Below are positions 1 to 7,923 of a DNA stretch of 18,995 nt, one piece after another. The notes under the pieces are model-generated. The model made no database searches and was not told where the DNA came from. It saw only the letters and a program-made list of their open reading frames with translations. A program made the position numbers and the translations under genes. This DNA comes from Chloroflexota bacterium (lineage in GTDB: Bacteria > Chloroflexota > UBA6077), in NCBI GenBank assembly GCA_021788565.1, contig JAJYKO010000011.1, forward strand, positions 1 to 18,995, written 5' to 3'. Position 1 is the stretch's first letter, and each line of letters starts with the position of its first letter.

Positions 1-1
1 G

Positions 2-190
2 TCGGCTTCGATCGCCTCGCTGCCCCCTGCTGTCCGCCCGTCTCCCGGCGCACTTGGTACCACGTCCGATCCTGCCGCGGCACAGCCAGCACTCGACTCT
101 CGTTCGCCCGCGTTCGCGGGCGGCGGGCTGGCGGCGCTGCTCGTTGGGGGCACGATACTTCTTGGAGTGATCCAGGGCAGGAACCGCTGA
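2..190 (+). CDS. C-terminal tail of an unrecognised membrane-anchored protein (5' end outside window)
   Basis: Frame 2 is open from the left edge to a TGA at 188-190, giving 62 residues. The first part is rich in Pro, Ala, Ser and Thr, like an extracellular linker. It is followed by a Gly/Ala/Leu/Ile-rich segment (PAFAGGGLAALLVGGTILLG) that reads as one membrane helix, and a short basic tail ending GRNR. This linker, helix and basic-end layout is typical of surface proteins held by a C-terminal anchor or a sorting-type signal. No LPXTG or PEP motif is visible, so the sorting class cannot be named. The stop lies 32 bases before the exporter permease start, so the gene may belong to the same transcription unit. 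Function unknown; only the frame, composition and topology are seen. Confidence 0.5.
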   Translation, partial: SASIASLPPAVRPSPGALGTTSDPAAAQPALDSRSPAFAGGGLAALLVGGTILLGVIQGRNR

Positions 191-222
191 GACTCCCGCA
201 TTCTGATCGGTGGGTTTTGTAG

Positions 223-1005
223 ATGCTTCAGGACATTCGGCTTCTTTACCGGTATCGCGAGCTCCTCTTGATCTGGATCGTGAGAGAGATCAAGGTGCGG
301 TATAAACAGTCGTTGCTTGGCGGCGCATGGGCAATGCTCCAGCCGCTGTCGTTGATGGTCGTCTTCAGCGTCATCTTCACCAACTTCGTCAAGATGCCGA
401 CCGACGGCATGCCCTACCCTGTCTTCTCCTACAGTGCGCTATTGCCGTGGACCTTTTTCGCAACCGCGGTAAGCTTTGGCGTGCCGGCACTCACCCAGAA
501 CATGAATCTGGTGACCAAGATCTACTTCCCGCGGGAGATCCTTCCAGCCGCGGCCGTGGCTGCAGCCTTCGTGGATTTCCTTGTGGCCTCGATCGTCTTC
601 GTGGCGATGCTGCTGTTCTATCGGATGCCGGTGGGGGCGCCGCTGCTGCTCGTGCCGCTGCTCGTCGCCATCCAGGTCCTGCTCACCCTGGGGATCGTGC
701 TGTTCGCCTCCGCGGTGAACGTGTTCTACCGCGACGTAAGGTTCATCGTACCACTCGGGTTGCAGCTCTGGATGTACGCGACGCCCATCATCTACCCGGT
801 TTCCGTCGTGCCCGAGCGACTCCGGGGCATCTACATGCTGAACCCGATGGCGGACCTGATGGAAGCGTACCGGGCCACTACGTTGCGGGGAGCGTTGCCC
901 GACCTGGGATACGTGGGGAGTGCTTTCATCATGTCGATACTCGTCTTCGCCCTGGGCTACCTCTACTTCAAGCGAGTAGAGGGCCGGTTCGCGGACATCA
1001 TCTAA
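223..1005 (+). CDS. wzm: ABC-2 type polysaccharide exporter permease (Wzm/TagG/KpsM family)
   Basis: This is the membrane half of an ABC exporter that moves a lipid-linked polysaccharide across the cytoplasmic membrane. At 260 aa it has the family's usual length, with about six hydrophobic segments. Family landmarks run in order: an amphipathic N-terminus with REIKVRYKQSLLG (residues 21-33), an AWAMLQP segment entering helix 1, LLPWTFFA (73-80), KIYFPREILP, NVFYRDVRF, a YATPIIYP loop, NPM, and the C-terminal EGRFADII. The ATG at 223 has a GGTGGG sequence at 209-214. The gene ends 16 bases before the ATPase gene, its obligate partner. KpsM (capsule), Wzm (O-antigen) and TagG (teichoic acid) cannot be told apart by this subunit alone; the partner's C-terminal extension favours the Wzm type. 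Confidence 0.93.
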   Translation: MLQDIRLLYRYRELLLIWIVREIKVRYKQSLLGGAWAMLQPLSLMVVFSVIFTNFVKMPTDGMPYPVFSYSALLPWTFFATAVSFGVPALTQNMNLVTKIYFPREILPAAAVAAAFVDFLVASIVFVAMLLFYRMPVGAPLLLVPLLVAIQVLLTLGIVLFASAVNVFYRDVRFIVPLGLQLWMYATPIIYPVSVVPERLRGIYMLNPMADLMEAYRATTLRGALPDLGYVGSAFIMSILVFALGYLYFKRVEGRFADII

Positions 1006-1021
1006 CAAGGACTAACGAACA

Positions 1022-2305
1022 ATGCCGCCGGTAGTCCACTTCGACAACGTTTCCAAGCTCTATCAGATCGGCTCCGGCCGTGGGAGCCTCCGAGAGGCCC
1101 TGTCGGAGCTGGGGGCGCACGTCTTTCGGAGGCGGACGCCGGACTCGAGCGACGCCAACGCCCTCTGGGCGTTGAAGGACGTCAGCTTCGATCTGGAGGC
1201 GGGGCAGGTACTCGGTATCATGGGCCGCAACGGGGCGGGAAAGACGACTGCGCTTAAGCTCCTGTCCCGCGTGACCAAACCAACCGAGGGCCAGGTCAGT
1301 GTCAATGGTCGGGTTTCGGCATTGATCGAACTCGGCGCGGGGTTTCATCCAGACCTGACGGGTCGGGAAAACATCTACCTGAACGGAGCTATCCTCGGTC
1401 TGAGCCGCAAGGAGATAGATCGCAAGTTCGACAGCATCGTCGCCTTCGCCGAACTGGAGAGGTTCATCGATACCCCTGTAAAGCGCTACTCCTCTGGCAT
1501 GTACGCCAGGCTTGGCTTCGCAGTGGCGGCCTATTCTGACCCTGATGTCTTGTTGGTAGACGAGGTGCTTGCGGTCGGAGATCTATCGTTTCAGACTAAG
1601 TGCTTCGATTTCATATACTCATTCGTTACTCATGGGAAGACAGCCGTCTTCGTATCGCACAATATGTACGTGCTGGAACAGCTGTGCAGCCGCCTCATTT
1701 GGCTGGACCACGGTCAAATTGCGATGTCTGGCGAGCCCGGCAGTGTCTTGTCAGCTTATCTGGATGCTGTCGATAAGCTAGGCACAGATGCGGCGTGTGC
1801 GGACCAGCCGCCAGAGACCCGTCTGAGGATAGGACCCGTCAGCTTTAGCGACGGGTGGGGCAATCCAAGAGACCACTTTGCCACAGGGGAAGATATGGTT
1901 GTCGGCGTGCAGTACGATGCATCAGAACCGATTGACAATCCTCACTTTTCCTTCGGCGTGGTCGGTCCCAGCGGCGGTGCGCCGCTATTCAAAGCGAGCA
2001 TGCTGATCGACGGTACGACGCTTCCAGTGATTAACGGACCTGGAGTCGTTAAGTGTCGATTTCGATCAGTTCCCTTGATGCCGAGGACATATAGCATCTG
2101 GGGGGAGGTTTGGAGCGCGGACCGTCGTCAACTGATAGTTCCCTGGCAGCGACTCGGCGCCTTTCGCATTCGAGATGGCGTGGGTGCAGGCCACGAGGCA
2201 GCTGGGAGGGGTGCTGTGTGGCAAAGTCGCGCCGACGCGCCGATAAATGTGCCACACGAGTGGGACCTTCAGATTGACAGCAGACAGCACGCCGCGCGTC
2301 GCTAG
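1022..2305 (+). CDS. wzt: Polysaccharide ABC exporter ATPase with C-terminal glycan-binding extension (Wzt type)
   Basis: This is the ATP-binding subunit that powers glycan export with the upstream permease. The nucleotide-binding domain spans roughly residues 5-245, with Walker A GRNGAGKT (68-75), signature YSSGM (156-160), Walker B VLLVDEVLAVGD with D180 and E181, and the switch His in FVSHN (H213). Residues about 265-385 form a second domain beginning RLRIGPVSFSDGWGN and ending LGAFRI, which matches the Wzt C-terminal beta-sandwich. In systems such as E. coli O9a that domain recognises the modified non-reducing end of the finished glycan. The length of 427 aa is usual for Wzt with this domain and far longer than KpsT. 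The ATG has AAGGA at 1007-1011. The frame stays open for 56 codons after the TAG stop, which is probably chance. Confidence 0.93.
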   Translation: MPPVVHFDNVSKLYQIGSGRGSLREALSELGAHVFRRRTPDSSDANALWALKDVSFDLEAGQVLGIMGRNGAGKTTALKLLSRVTKPTEGQVSVNGRVSALIELGAGFHPDLTGRENIYLNGAILGLSRKEIDRKFDSIVAFAELERFIDTPVKRYSSGMYARLGFAVAAYSDPDVLLVDEVLAVGDLSFQTKCFDFIYSFVTHGKTAVFVSHNMYVLEQLCSRLIWLDHGQIAMSGEPGSVLSAYLDAVDKLGTDAACADQPPETRLRIGPVSFSDGWGNPRDHFATGEDMVVGVQYDASEPIDNPHFSFGVVGPSGGAPLFKASMLIDGTTLPVINGPGVVKCRFRSVPLMPRTYSIWGEVWSADRRQLIVPWQRLGAFRIRDGVGAGHEAAGRGAVWQSRADAPINVPHEWDLQIDSRQHAARR

Positions 2306-2529
2306 GACAGCTGGCGCTTCCTCCAGGTGACCCTGTCTTGGGAAGGCACCTTTGACGCGGTTTTTCGGAAGGTACTTGGCGCCCTCGGGGTTGTGAAGAG
2401 GGAGGGCAGGGCGGTGGGGACACTCGGTGTCTTACTACTCTTGGTTGCATTCCCGGGGTTAGGTGGCAGCTGATCGATTCTGTTTGAGTCTTTGAGACCG
2501 CTGCCCTCGAGTAGCCGCGAGGTCTAATC

Positions 2530-3195
2530 TTGACTGTCTCGCACATCAATCAGCCCTTTATGGAGTTTGGCAGCACGAGCCGATCTACCCCAAGGCCCTC
2601 GGGACCGGTTCGCCGGTTGATGTCCCGTGCCATGTGGAGGCTCGTACCACATCAAATCATTGTCTGGTTTCACCAGCGGTGGTGCATCCTGCTCGACTAT
2701 CTCCCGTCCGTCGTTGGCCAGGTTCCCTGCCACGCGCTGCGGCTGGCGGTGTACCGCTGGCTGGGTGCCGAGATTGCCGCGCACACCAGTATCCATCGAG
2801 GATGCCAGTTCTACAACATCGGCGGGCTGAAGGTTGCCAGCAACACCGTGATTAACGAAAACGTGGTGTTGGACGCCCGACAAGGCCTATTCATAGGTCG
2901 CAACGTCTCGATCTCCGAGCAAGCGATCCTGTACACCCTGCAGCATGACCTGGACGACCCGGACTTCAGGGCAGCTGGTGCACCTGTCGTTGTGAATGAC
3001 TACGTGTTCATCGGCGCCCGGGCGATTGTCCTTCCCGGAGTGACTCTGGGCGAAGGGGCGGCGGTGGCGGCTGGAGCGGTAGTGACCAGGGACGTACAGC
3101 CCTATACAGTCGTTGCTGGCGTGCCCGCCAGGCCCATTCGGCAACGGGCTCCAGGGCTTCGCTATACCCTGGACTATCGGCGGGGCTTGCACTGA
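2530..3195 (+). CDS. Hexapeptide-repeat acyltransferase (WcaF/WbbJ/Maa-like, left-handed beta-helix)
   Basis: This is a probable O-acetyltransferase that uses acyl-CoA to modify a sugar of the surface glycan. Residues about 75-205 show the imperfect hexapeptide pattern of the left-handed beta-helix (for example [48 protein letters not shown]). It then has the typical [11 protein letters not shown] close. The probable catalytic His is H139 in [10 protein letters not shown]. The first 70 residues are a less conserved amphipathic region, as in colanic-acid-type members. The start is uncertain: TTG at 2530 has a GAGG at 2519-2522 with 7-base spacing, and ATG at 2560 (residue 11) is an alternative. 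It sits between the exporter and the glycosyltransferases. It could also supply the terminal cap sensed by the Wzt extension (inference). Confidence 0.85.
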   Translation: MTVSHINQPFMEFGSTSRSTPRPSGPVRRLMSRAMWRLVPHQIIVWFHQRWCILLDYLPSVVGQVPCHALRLAVYRWLGAEIAAHTSIHRGCQFYNIGGLKVASNTVINENVVLDARQGLFIGRNVSISEQAILYTLQHDLDDPDFRAAGAPVVVNDYVFIGARAIVLPGVTLGEGAAVAAGAVVTRDVQPYTVVAGVPARPIRQRAPGLRYTLDYRRGLH

Positions 3196-3283
3196 CACGA
3201 GCCTCACCGGTATCGGTATCGCCTTCCAAAGGTGCAGACGAAGATTGCCTGCTCTATCAGTTGGGAACGAGCGGAACAACACC

Positions 3284-4342
3284 GTGAGAGTCTCGTGGTG
3301 TCCTCAAGCAGAAGATATGGGAGTCAACCCCTACTGGAGAGCCCTAAAGGCAGAGCTCATGGACCTGGATGTAGAATTCGACGGCTCGCCTTCCTGGTCG
3401 TTCAGTCGTCGTTGGGCTTGGGCACACCGCCGAGACGTACAGATCGTTCACTTTCACGCCGTTCAGAGGTTTTGGGCATGCGAGTTGACCCAGGCACGCT
3501 TGCGCTGGGTTGTGCGGTTTGCCCGAAATCTCTTGTTTGCCAGAACAGCGGGTTACCGAACCCTCTACACTGTGCACGATCTCAGGCCCTTGGAGCATTC
3601 ACTACAGCCTGACTGGATTGACTTTCTGGGCCATTGGCTGGCTGTCAATCTGACGGATGCGGTATTCGCCCACTACGACTCCGGGGCGAAGTTGCTGGCC
3701 AAGGAGTACGGTCGCAAGCGTGGTGTACACGTCGTCAAGCATCCCGGCTATGTTGGTGTGTACCCCAACGACATCTCTGAGGATGAGGCCAGGTCCGAAC
3801 TCGGATTCAGCAGTCGCCACACAGTGTTCCTGTTCTTCGGCGGGATCCGTCCAAATAAAGGCATCGATGCGCTGATTTCTACTTTCCGTGAGTTGCCGGG
3901 AGATGATCTGAGGCTTCTTGTTGTTGGCCAGCCGTGGCCTCCGAAGACATATTTGGATGGCCTGCTGGACCAGGCCAGACAGGACCCACGGGTACGGGTT
4001 ATGCCGGGCCTTGTTCCGGACGATCAAGTTCAGCTGTATCTTAACGCCGCCGACGTGGTAGTGTTTCCGTTCAAGCAGATACTGACATCTGGCTCGACTC
4101 TGCTCGCAATGTCGTTCGCACGTCCCGTGGTAGCGCCTGCTCTTGGCTGCCTCGCGGACGTGATCACTCCAGCCACTGGCATCCTTTACGACAGCCTGGA
4201 GCCGGATGCGTTGCGAAAAGCTCTCCTGGCGAGTGGGGCCTTGGATCTCCACGCCATGGGCAAGTGTGGTTTCGACCAGGCGGCAGCGTTCAGTTTTCGT
4301 GACCTCGCGAGTGAGACTCTTCGACTTTACACATCCGGATGA
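3284..4342 (+). CDS. GT-B fold glycosyltransferase, GT4-like (group 1)
   Basis: This is a cytoplasmic transferase of 352 aa from the GTG at 3284. The N-terminal half begins VRVSWCPQAEDMGVNPYWRA and contains a HFHAVQ strand-loop and YTVHDLRPLEH, typical of the acceptor-binding domain. The C-terminal half has the donor-site segment FLFFGGIRPNKGIDALI and then VVFPFKQILTSGSTLLAMSF, ending in PVVAPALG. The ILTSGS form replaces the usual EX7E first acidic residue, as in a GT4 subgroup. The same frame is open from 3113, but a start there would overlap the acyltransferase by about 80 bases and add a sequence unlike GT-B N-termini. GTG 3284 is therefore preferred, although its ribosome site is weak. 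Donor and acceptor sugars are unknown. The following 231-base gap breaks tight coupling. Confidence 0.83.
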   Translation: MRVSWCPQAEDMGVNPYWRALKAELMDLDVEFDGSPSWSFSRRWAWAHRRDVQIVHFHAVQRFWACELTQARLRWVVRFARNLLFARTAGYRTLYTVHDLRPLEHSLQPDWIDFLGHWLAVNLTDAVFAHYDSGAKLLAKEYGRKRGVHVVKHPGYVGVYPNDISEDEARSELGFSSRHTVFLFFGGIRPNKGIDALISTFRELPGDDLRLLVVGQPWPPKTYLDGLLDQARQDPRVRVMPGLVPDDQVQLYLNAADVVVFPFKQILTSGSTLLAMSFARPVVAPALGCLADVITPATGILYDSLEPDALRKALLASGALDLHAMGKCGFDQAAAFSFRDLASETLRLYTSG

Positions 4343-4485
4343 TGGCGTTGGACACCGCTTGTTGAAGGCCCTCGCCGACCGGGACTCCATCTAGAGTGTT
4401 TGCCCAGCTGGTTGATTGAGGCGGAGAAGCGAAGAGCGACCTCCCTGTGTGGATGGGCGGAAAGTAGTTCCGGAGACTTGCATTT

Positions 4486-4502
4486 GGGTGAAGTCTTCGC
4501 CC
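4486..4502. other. Small hairpin in the gap between two glycosyltransferase genes
   Basis: The bases GGGTGAA at 4486-4492 pair with TTCGCCC at 4496-4502 (one G-T pair), with a three-base loop. No run of T follows, so a classical intrinsic terminator is not supported. The rest of the 4343-4573 gap shows nothing recognisable beyond the ribosome site of the next gene. Confidence 0.25.
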
Positions 4503-4573
4503 TTATCTCACCCATTGGTGCGCGGGATCCAGGCGCGAACTCGCGATCTTGATCCGTTGAGGCAAGACCTACT

Positions 4574-5506
4574 GTGGGGAAAGTCAGTATTTGTGTGCCC
4601 AGCTTCAATGGCGAGCGGTTTATAGGTTCTGCTCTTAACGGCCTACGGGCCCAGACGTACGACGATTTCGAGTTGGTAGTGTGCGACGATTGCTCGACAG
4701 ATGACACCAGGCAGGTGATCGCGGCAATCCGGGATCCCCGGCTGCGGCTGCACGTGAGCGACCGACGGCTGGGGCTGGTCGGCAATTGGAACCGGTGCGT
4801 CGAACTGGCTTCGGGAGAGTACATCCAGATCTTTCACCAGGACGACGTGTTGCGGTATGACGCGGTCGCGCGTCTGGCGGATGCTCTGGATCGGCATCCC
4901 AAGGCCGGGTTCGCTTTCTCGAATGCTGTCGCGATAGACGCGAGCGACTCTGTCATCGGAGGCCATTGGTACCCGCATTTGCCGAAGGTCGATGCAGTAT
5001 TCTCTGGACAGGAGTTCTTCCGCTTGCTGCTCACCGAAGGAAACGTTGTCCCCTGTTCTTCGGTCATGATGAGATCGAGCCACCTTCATGAGAGCGGGTT
5101 CTTCGACGAGCGGCTCAGCTACACTCCTGACATGGAGATGTGGCTTCGCCTTTCTATTGGCCGTGAAGTTGCCTACGTGGCTGAGCCGCTGCTGTGCCTG
5201 CGACGTCACCAAGGTCAAGAGTCTACTCGATTTGTGGGACGGGCGGCGGAGGTCGACGAGGTTTGGCAGGCGGTTAGGATCGTCTTCGACCGCCAGAGAA
5301 CTGAGATTCCTGACGCCGAAGGGCTTTACACCGCAGCGCTGAATCACCTGAGCGAATGGAGCCGAATGCTCTGTATGGCTAGCCTCAAACGCGGTAGATT
5401 TGGAGCTGCCTGGGGATATGCTCTGAGATGGACCAGGTTTCGCCGTGCAAAGCGGCCCCGATCTGAAAACCTGGCACACTTGCCGGCCGGGGGAATGTAT
5501 CCGTGA
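4574..5506 (+). CDS. Family 2 glycosyltransferase (GT-A fold)
   Basis: This is a 310-aa inverting-type transferase expected to act in the cytoplasm on a lipid-linked acceptor. The N-terminal GT2 domain begins VSICVPSFNGERFI. It has the nucleotide-binding pair D38-D39 in VVCDDCSTDDT and the metal-binding motif FHQDD (D90, D91). The FDERLSYTPDMEMWLRLS segment near residues 175-193 supplies the usual ED-like catalytic region, and EPLLCLRRHQGQES follows, as in many capsule and O-antigen transferases. The start is GTG at 4574 with GAGG at 4559-4562, an 11-base spacing that is longer than ideal. The domain motif starts at residue 4, so a later start is unlikely. The C-terminal 90 residues are amphipathic without a membrane helix. 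Sugar specificity cannot be read. Confidence 0.9.
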   Translation: MGKVSICVPSFNGERFIGSALNGLRAQTYDDFELVVCDDCSTDDTRQVIAAIRDPRLRLHVSDRRLGLVGNWNRCVELASGEYIQIFHQDDVLRYDAVARLADALDRHPKAGFAFSNAVAIDASDSVIGGHWYPHLPKVDAVFSGQEFFRLLLTEGNVVPCSSVMMRSSHLHESGFFDERLSYTPDMEMWLRLSIGREVAYVAEPLLCLRRHQGQESTRFVGRAAEVDEVWQAVRIVFDRQRTEIPDAEGLYTAALNHLSEWSRMLCMASLKRGRFGAAWGYALRWTRFRRAKRPRSENLAHLPAGGMYP

Positions 5507-5531
5507 TTCCTCAGCTGCGTGCCTAGTTGCG

Positions 5532-5551
5532 GTTCCCGCCCGTGCGGGGAC
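5532..5551. repeat. Solitary REP-like hairpin between two GT2 genes
   Basis: GTTCCCGC at 5532-5539 pairs with GCGGGGAC at 5544-5551 around a four-base CCGT loop, an 8-bp stem with one G-T pair. The CCCGC-NNNN-GCGGG core is the same as in the REP-like units near 10250-10360 and 15650-15720, so this may be a degenerate single unit. No T-run follows, so terminator activity is not supported. Confidence 0.35.
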
Positions 5552-5594
5552 AAGGGGCCGCTGCTATCCCTAAATCCGTATCCTCAATAGAGAA

Positions 5595-6686
5595 ATGAAA
5601 GGCATGCCGGCTGTCAGCGTTGTGATTCCGACCTACAATAGAGTCCATCTGCTGCGTGAGGCCGTAGAGAGCGTGTTCGGGCAATCGTTCACCGACTTCG
5701 AGACCATAGTGGTGGACGACGGTTCCACGGACGATACGCGGCGAGTGGTGCTGGAGTACGGCGAGCGTATTAGATATTTCTACCAGACCAATCGCGGGCG
5801 ATCTGCGGCCCGTAATAGCGGCCTCGCAAGAGCCAATGGGCGCTACGTCCTGTTTCTCGATTCTGACGACTTACTCCTTCCAAGATCTCTCGAGGTGCTT
5901 GCTACCTTCCTGGATTCGCACCCCAGGGTGGGGGTGGCGTACTCCAACGCCAGGCTATGTGATGTGAAGGCTCATGATCTTGGCGCTCTGGTAATTGAGC
6001 AGCCCGCAGTCACAAAACTTGGCCGCGCCGACTTCTTGGAACGTCTGGTTCTCAACAACGTGGTGGGTGCCATCCACTGTGCCATGATTCGCCGAGAGTG
6101 GCTAGACCGGGTCGACCCTTTTGGCTTCGATGAATCCTTGGAAGTGGAGGAGGACGCGGATCTGTGGATTAGACTGGTCGTCGCTGGCTGCGAGTTTCAG
6201 CATCTGAACGAGATGACTTGTGTATATCGGCAGCATCCCGGAAACACAATCGGGTTCCGCTCTGACCAGCAGTGCACTCGAGACGCTTACCTCCGAAGTC
6301 GCCTGAAGGTGTTCTACTCTGAATTCTTTCCTCGGCTGGCGCCGACCACTCAGGAGACTTTTCTTTACTGCCTCCTGTTGGACCCGAGCTTCGGAGATCG
6401 CAGCCTCTCTAAGCCCTTGCTGTCGTCCACCCAGTTCCAGGCACTGCCACCGAGCGTCAAGGCCAAGCTTCTGTACCTGCTCGCCATCGATGACCTGCTG
6501 TGGGCCGAAGATGTCACTTTGGCTCGCGCTCGGCTAGACCTTGCTTCGGCTCTCAGTTCGCATCGCTGGAAGTACAAGCTGGCAAGGGCAGCAATCGAGA
6601 TAAGTCCCTGGACTCTGGCCAAGCTGGTATCGGTTGCGCGTCGCTTCCTAACCCCCAAATCGGCAAAGGCTAAGGGTACTGTCTAG
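5595..6686 (+). CDS. Family 2 glycosyltransferase (GT-A fold)
   Basis: This is a 363-aa transferase with a textbook GT2 domain: VSVVIPTYNRVHLLREAVES at residues 7-26, VVDDGSTDDT with D41 and D42, NRGRSAARNSGL, and LFLDSDD (88-92) as the metal-binding motif. An acidic VEEDADLWIRL segment is placed like the catalytic base region. The C-terminal 100 residues are an alpha-helical extension, rich in Leu and Ala, with no clear membrane helix. The ATG at 5595 follows a weak GAG at 5588-5590; ATG at 5604 (residue 4) is equally possible. The stop is 4 bases from the next gene's ATG, so this gene begins the tightly packed part of the operon. It is related to the preceding GT2 gene only at the level of the domain. 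Donor unknown. Confidence 0.92.
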   Translation: MKGMPAVSVVIPTYNRVHLLREAVESVFGQSFTDFETIVVDDGSTDDTRRVVLEYGERIRYFYQTNRGRSAARNSGLARANGRYVLFLDSDDLLLPRSLEVLATFLDSHPRVGVAYSNARLCDVKAHDLGALVIEQPAVTKLGRADFLERLVLNNVVGAIHCAMIRREWLDRVDPFGFDESLEVEEDADLWIRLVVAGCEFQHLNEMTCVYRQHPGNTIGFRSDQQCTRDAYLRSRLKVFYSEFFPRLAPTTQETFLYCLLLDPSFGDRSLSKPLLSSTQFQALPPSVKAKLLYLLAIDDLLWAEDVTLARARLDLASALSSHRWKYKLARAAIEISPWTLAKLVSVARRFLTPKSAKAKGTV

Positions 6687-6690
6687 GTCA

Positions 6691-7923
6691 ATGCGTATTC
6701 TGTTCCTGTCCAACAACTACCCTCCCGTCTCTAACGGTGGTTACGAGCAGCTGTGCCAGGAGGTCGCGGTAGCGTTCACCCGCATGGAGCATCGAGTGAG
6801 CATCCTAACCTCCGCGGATGGTCCAGGGGCTGCCATTGTCGAGGAGGCCGGGATCCAGGTGCGGCGGCAGTTGCACCTGGAGGTCGAAGGTGGAGTCCTC
6901 CCGACCACTGTACGACTGCTGAGAGACCGAAACCGGCAGGAACGGGAGAACCTGAACAGCCTGCGGACAGCGATCGACGATATGCACCCCGACGCGGCCC
7001 TGATCTGGGGCATGTGGAACGTCCCTCGGTCCGTGCCGGCCCTCACCGAACGACTCATGCCGGGCCGGGTGGTCTACTACATGTGCGACTATTGGCCGTC
7101 TCTGCCTAGCGCATACGTCCAGCAGTTCCAGGAGCCGGCAAGGCGGAAACTTGCGGCCTGGCCCAAGAAGCTGCTGGGGCAGTTGATGCTGACAAAGCTG
7201 GCGCGTGAGCAGGCGATCCCACTGGCACTGGAGCGGCCGTTCTGCGTGAGCCAGGCTGTGAAGACCCTGCTCCTCCGTTCGGGGGTGCCGATCGGGCACG
7301 CTCAACTCATTTACAACGGAATCGAGGTTGGACAGTTTCCTCCGGTTCGCATTGCCAGATGGCAGCAGGGAGAAGCCCGCCTGAACTTGCTGTATGCCGG
7401 TAGGTTGGCACTGGAGAAGGGCGTGCGCACCGCCATCCAGGCGTTGGCCTTGCTGGGCGGCCGCCCGGGTGCGCGGGTGACCCTGGACATAGTTGGCACC
7501 GGAGGCCCCCACTACCTACAAGGTCTCAAAGACTTGGTTCAGGAGCTACGTCTCGATGAGAAGGTCACTTTCCGTGACGCTGTGCCGCGTCATGAGGTGC
7601 CCGCACTCCTCGCCGAGCATGATGTTCTGGTCTTTCCGTCGGAGTGGGACGCCCTTCCACGTGTCGTCATGGAAGCCATGGCCACGGGAACGGTGGTGAT
7701 CGGAACCACCACCGGAGGTACCGGCGAGCTGCTGGAGGATGGTGTGACTGGCCTGACCTTCCCCCCAGGTGATGCAACCGGGCTTGCATCTCAGATCCAG
7801 CGGGTGCTGGAGGACAGGCCGTTGGGAGAAAGGCTCGCACGAGCGGCGCGACGGCGTGTAGAGCAGCAGTTTACCTTCCAGCGGATGGTGGACGAGCTCG
7901 AGAGGGTGCTGAGGGATCTGTGA
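6691..7923 (+). CDS. GT4 family glycosyltransferase (GT-B fold)
   Basis: This is a retaining-type transferase of 410 aa. The N-terminus MRILFLSNNYPPVSNGGYE has the glycine-rich loop that contacts the donor diphosphate in GT4 enzymes. The donor domain has YAGRLALEKGVRTAI (G237, R238 and K243 are the phosphate-binding Arg and Lys positions). VLVFPSEWDALPRVVMEAMA follows, where D320 and E328 occupy the two EX7E positions, so the first Glu is Asp here. TTTGGTGELLEDGVTGL then matches the GG.E.I..G..G segment of the family. The start sits 4 bases after the previous stop. The TGA overlaps the next gene's ATG in TGATG, which implies translational coupling. Sugar specificity is unknown. Confidence 0.93.
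   Translation: MRILFLSNNYPPVSNGGYEQLCQEVAVAFTRMEHRVSILTSADGPGAAIVEEAGIQVRRQLHLEVEGGVLPTTVRLLRDRNRQERENLNSLRTAIDDMHPDAALIWGMWNVPRSVPALTERLMPGRVVYYMCDYWPSLPSAYVQQFQEPARRKLAAWPKKLLGQLMLTKLAREQAIPLALERPFCVSQAVKTLLLRSGVPIGHAQLIYNGIEVGQFPPVRIARWQQGEARLNLLYAGRLALEKGVRTAIQALALLGGRPGARVTLDIVGTGGPHYLQGLKDLVQELRLDEKVTFRDAVPRHEVPALLAEHDVLVFPSEWDALPRVVMEAMATGTVVIGTTTGGTGELLEDGVTGLTFPPGDATGLASQIQRVLEDRPLGERLARAARRRVEQQFTFQRMVDELERVLRDL

Noticed and set aside
2306..2473. The wzt frame stays open for 56 codons after its TAG stop, ending in a hydrophobic stretch.
   Set aside because: The 427-aa Wzt is already full length, the extension resembles no known part of it, and a single stop followed by a short open run is expected by chance in high-GC DNA.
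3113..3283. Upstream extension of the GT4-like gene into the end of the acyltransferase gene.
   Set aside because: It would overlap the acyltransferase by about 80 bases and adds residues unlike a GT-B N-terminus; GTG 3284 gives the expected start.
4486..4502. Possible intrinsic terminator after the GT4-like gene.
   Set aside because: The stem is short, has a G-T pair and is not followed by a T-run.
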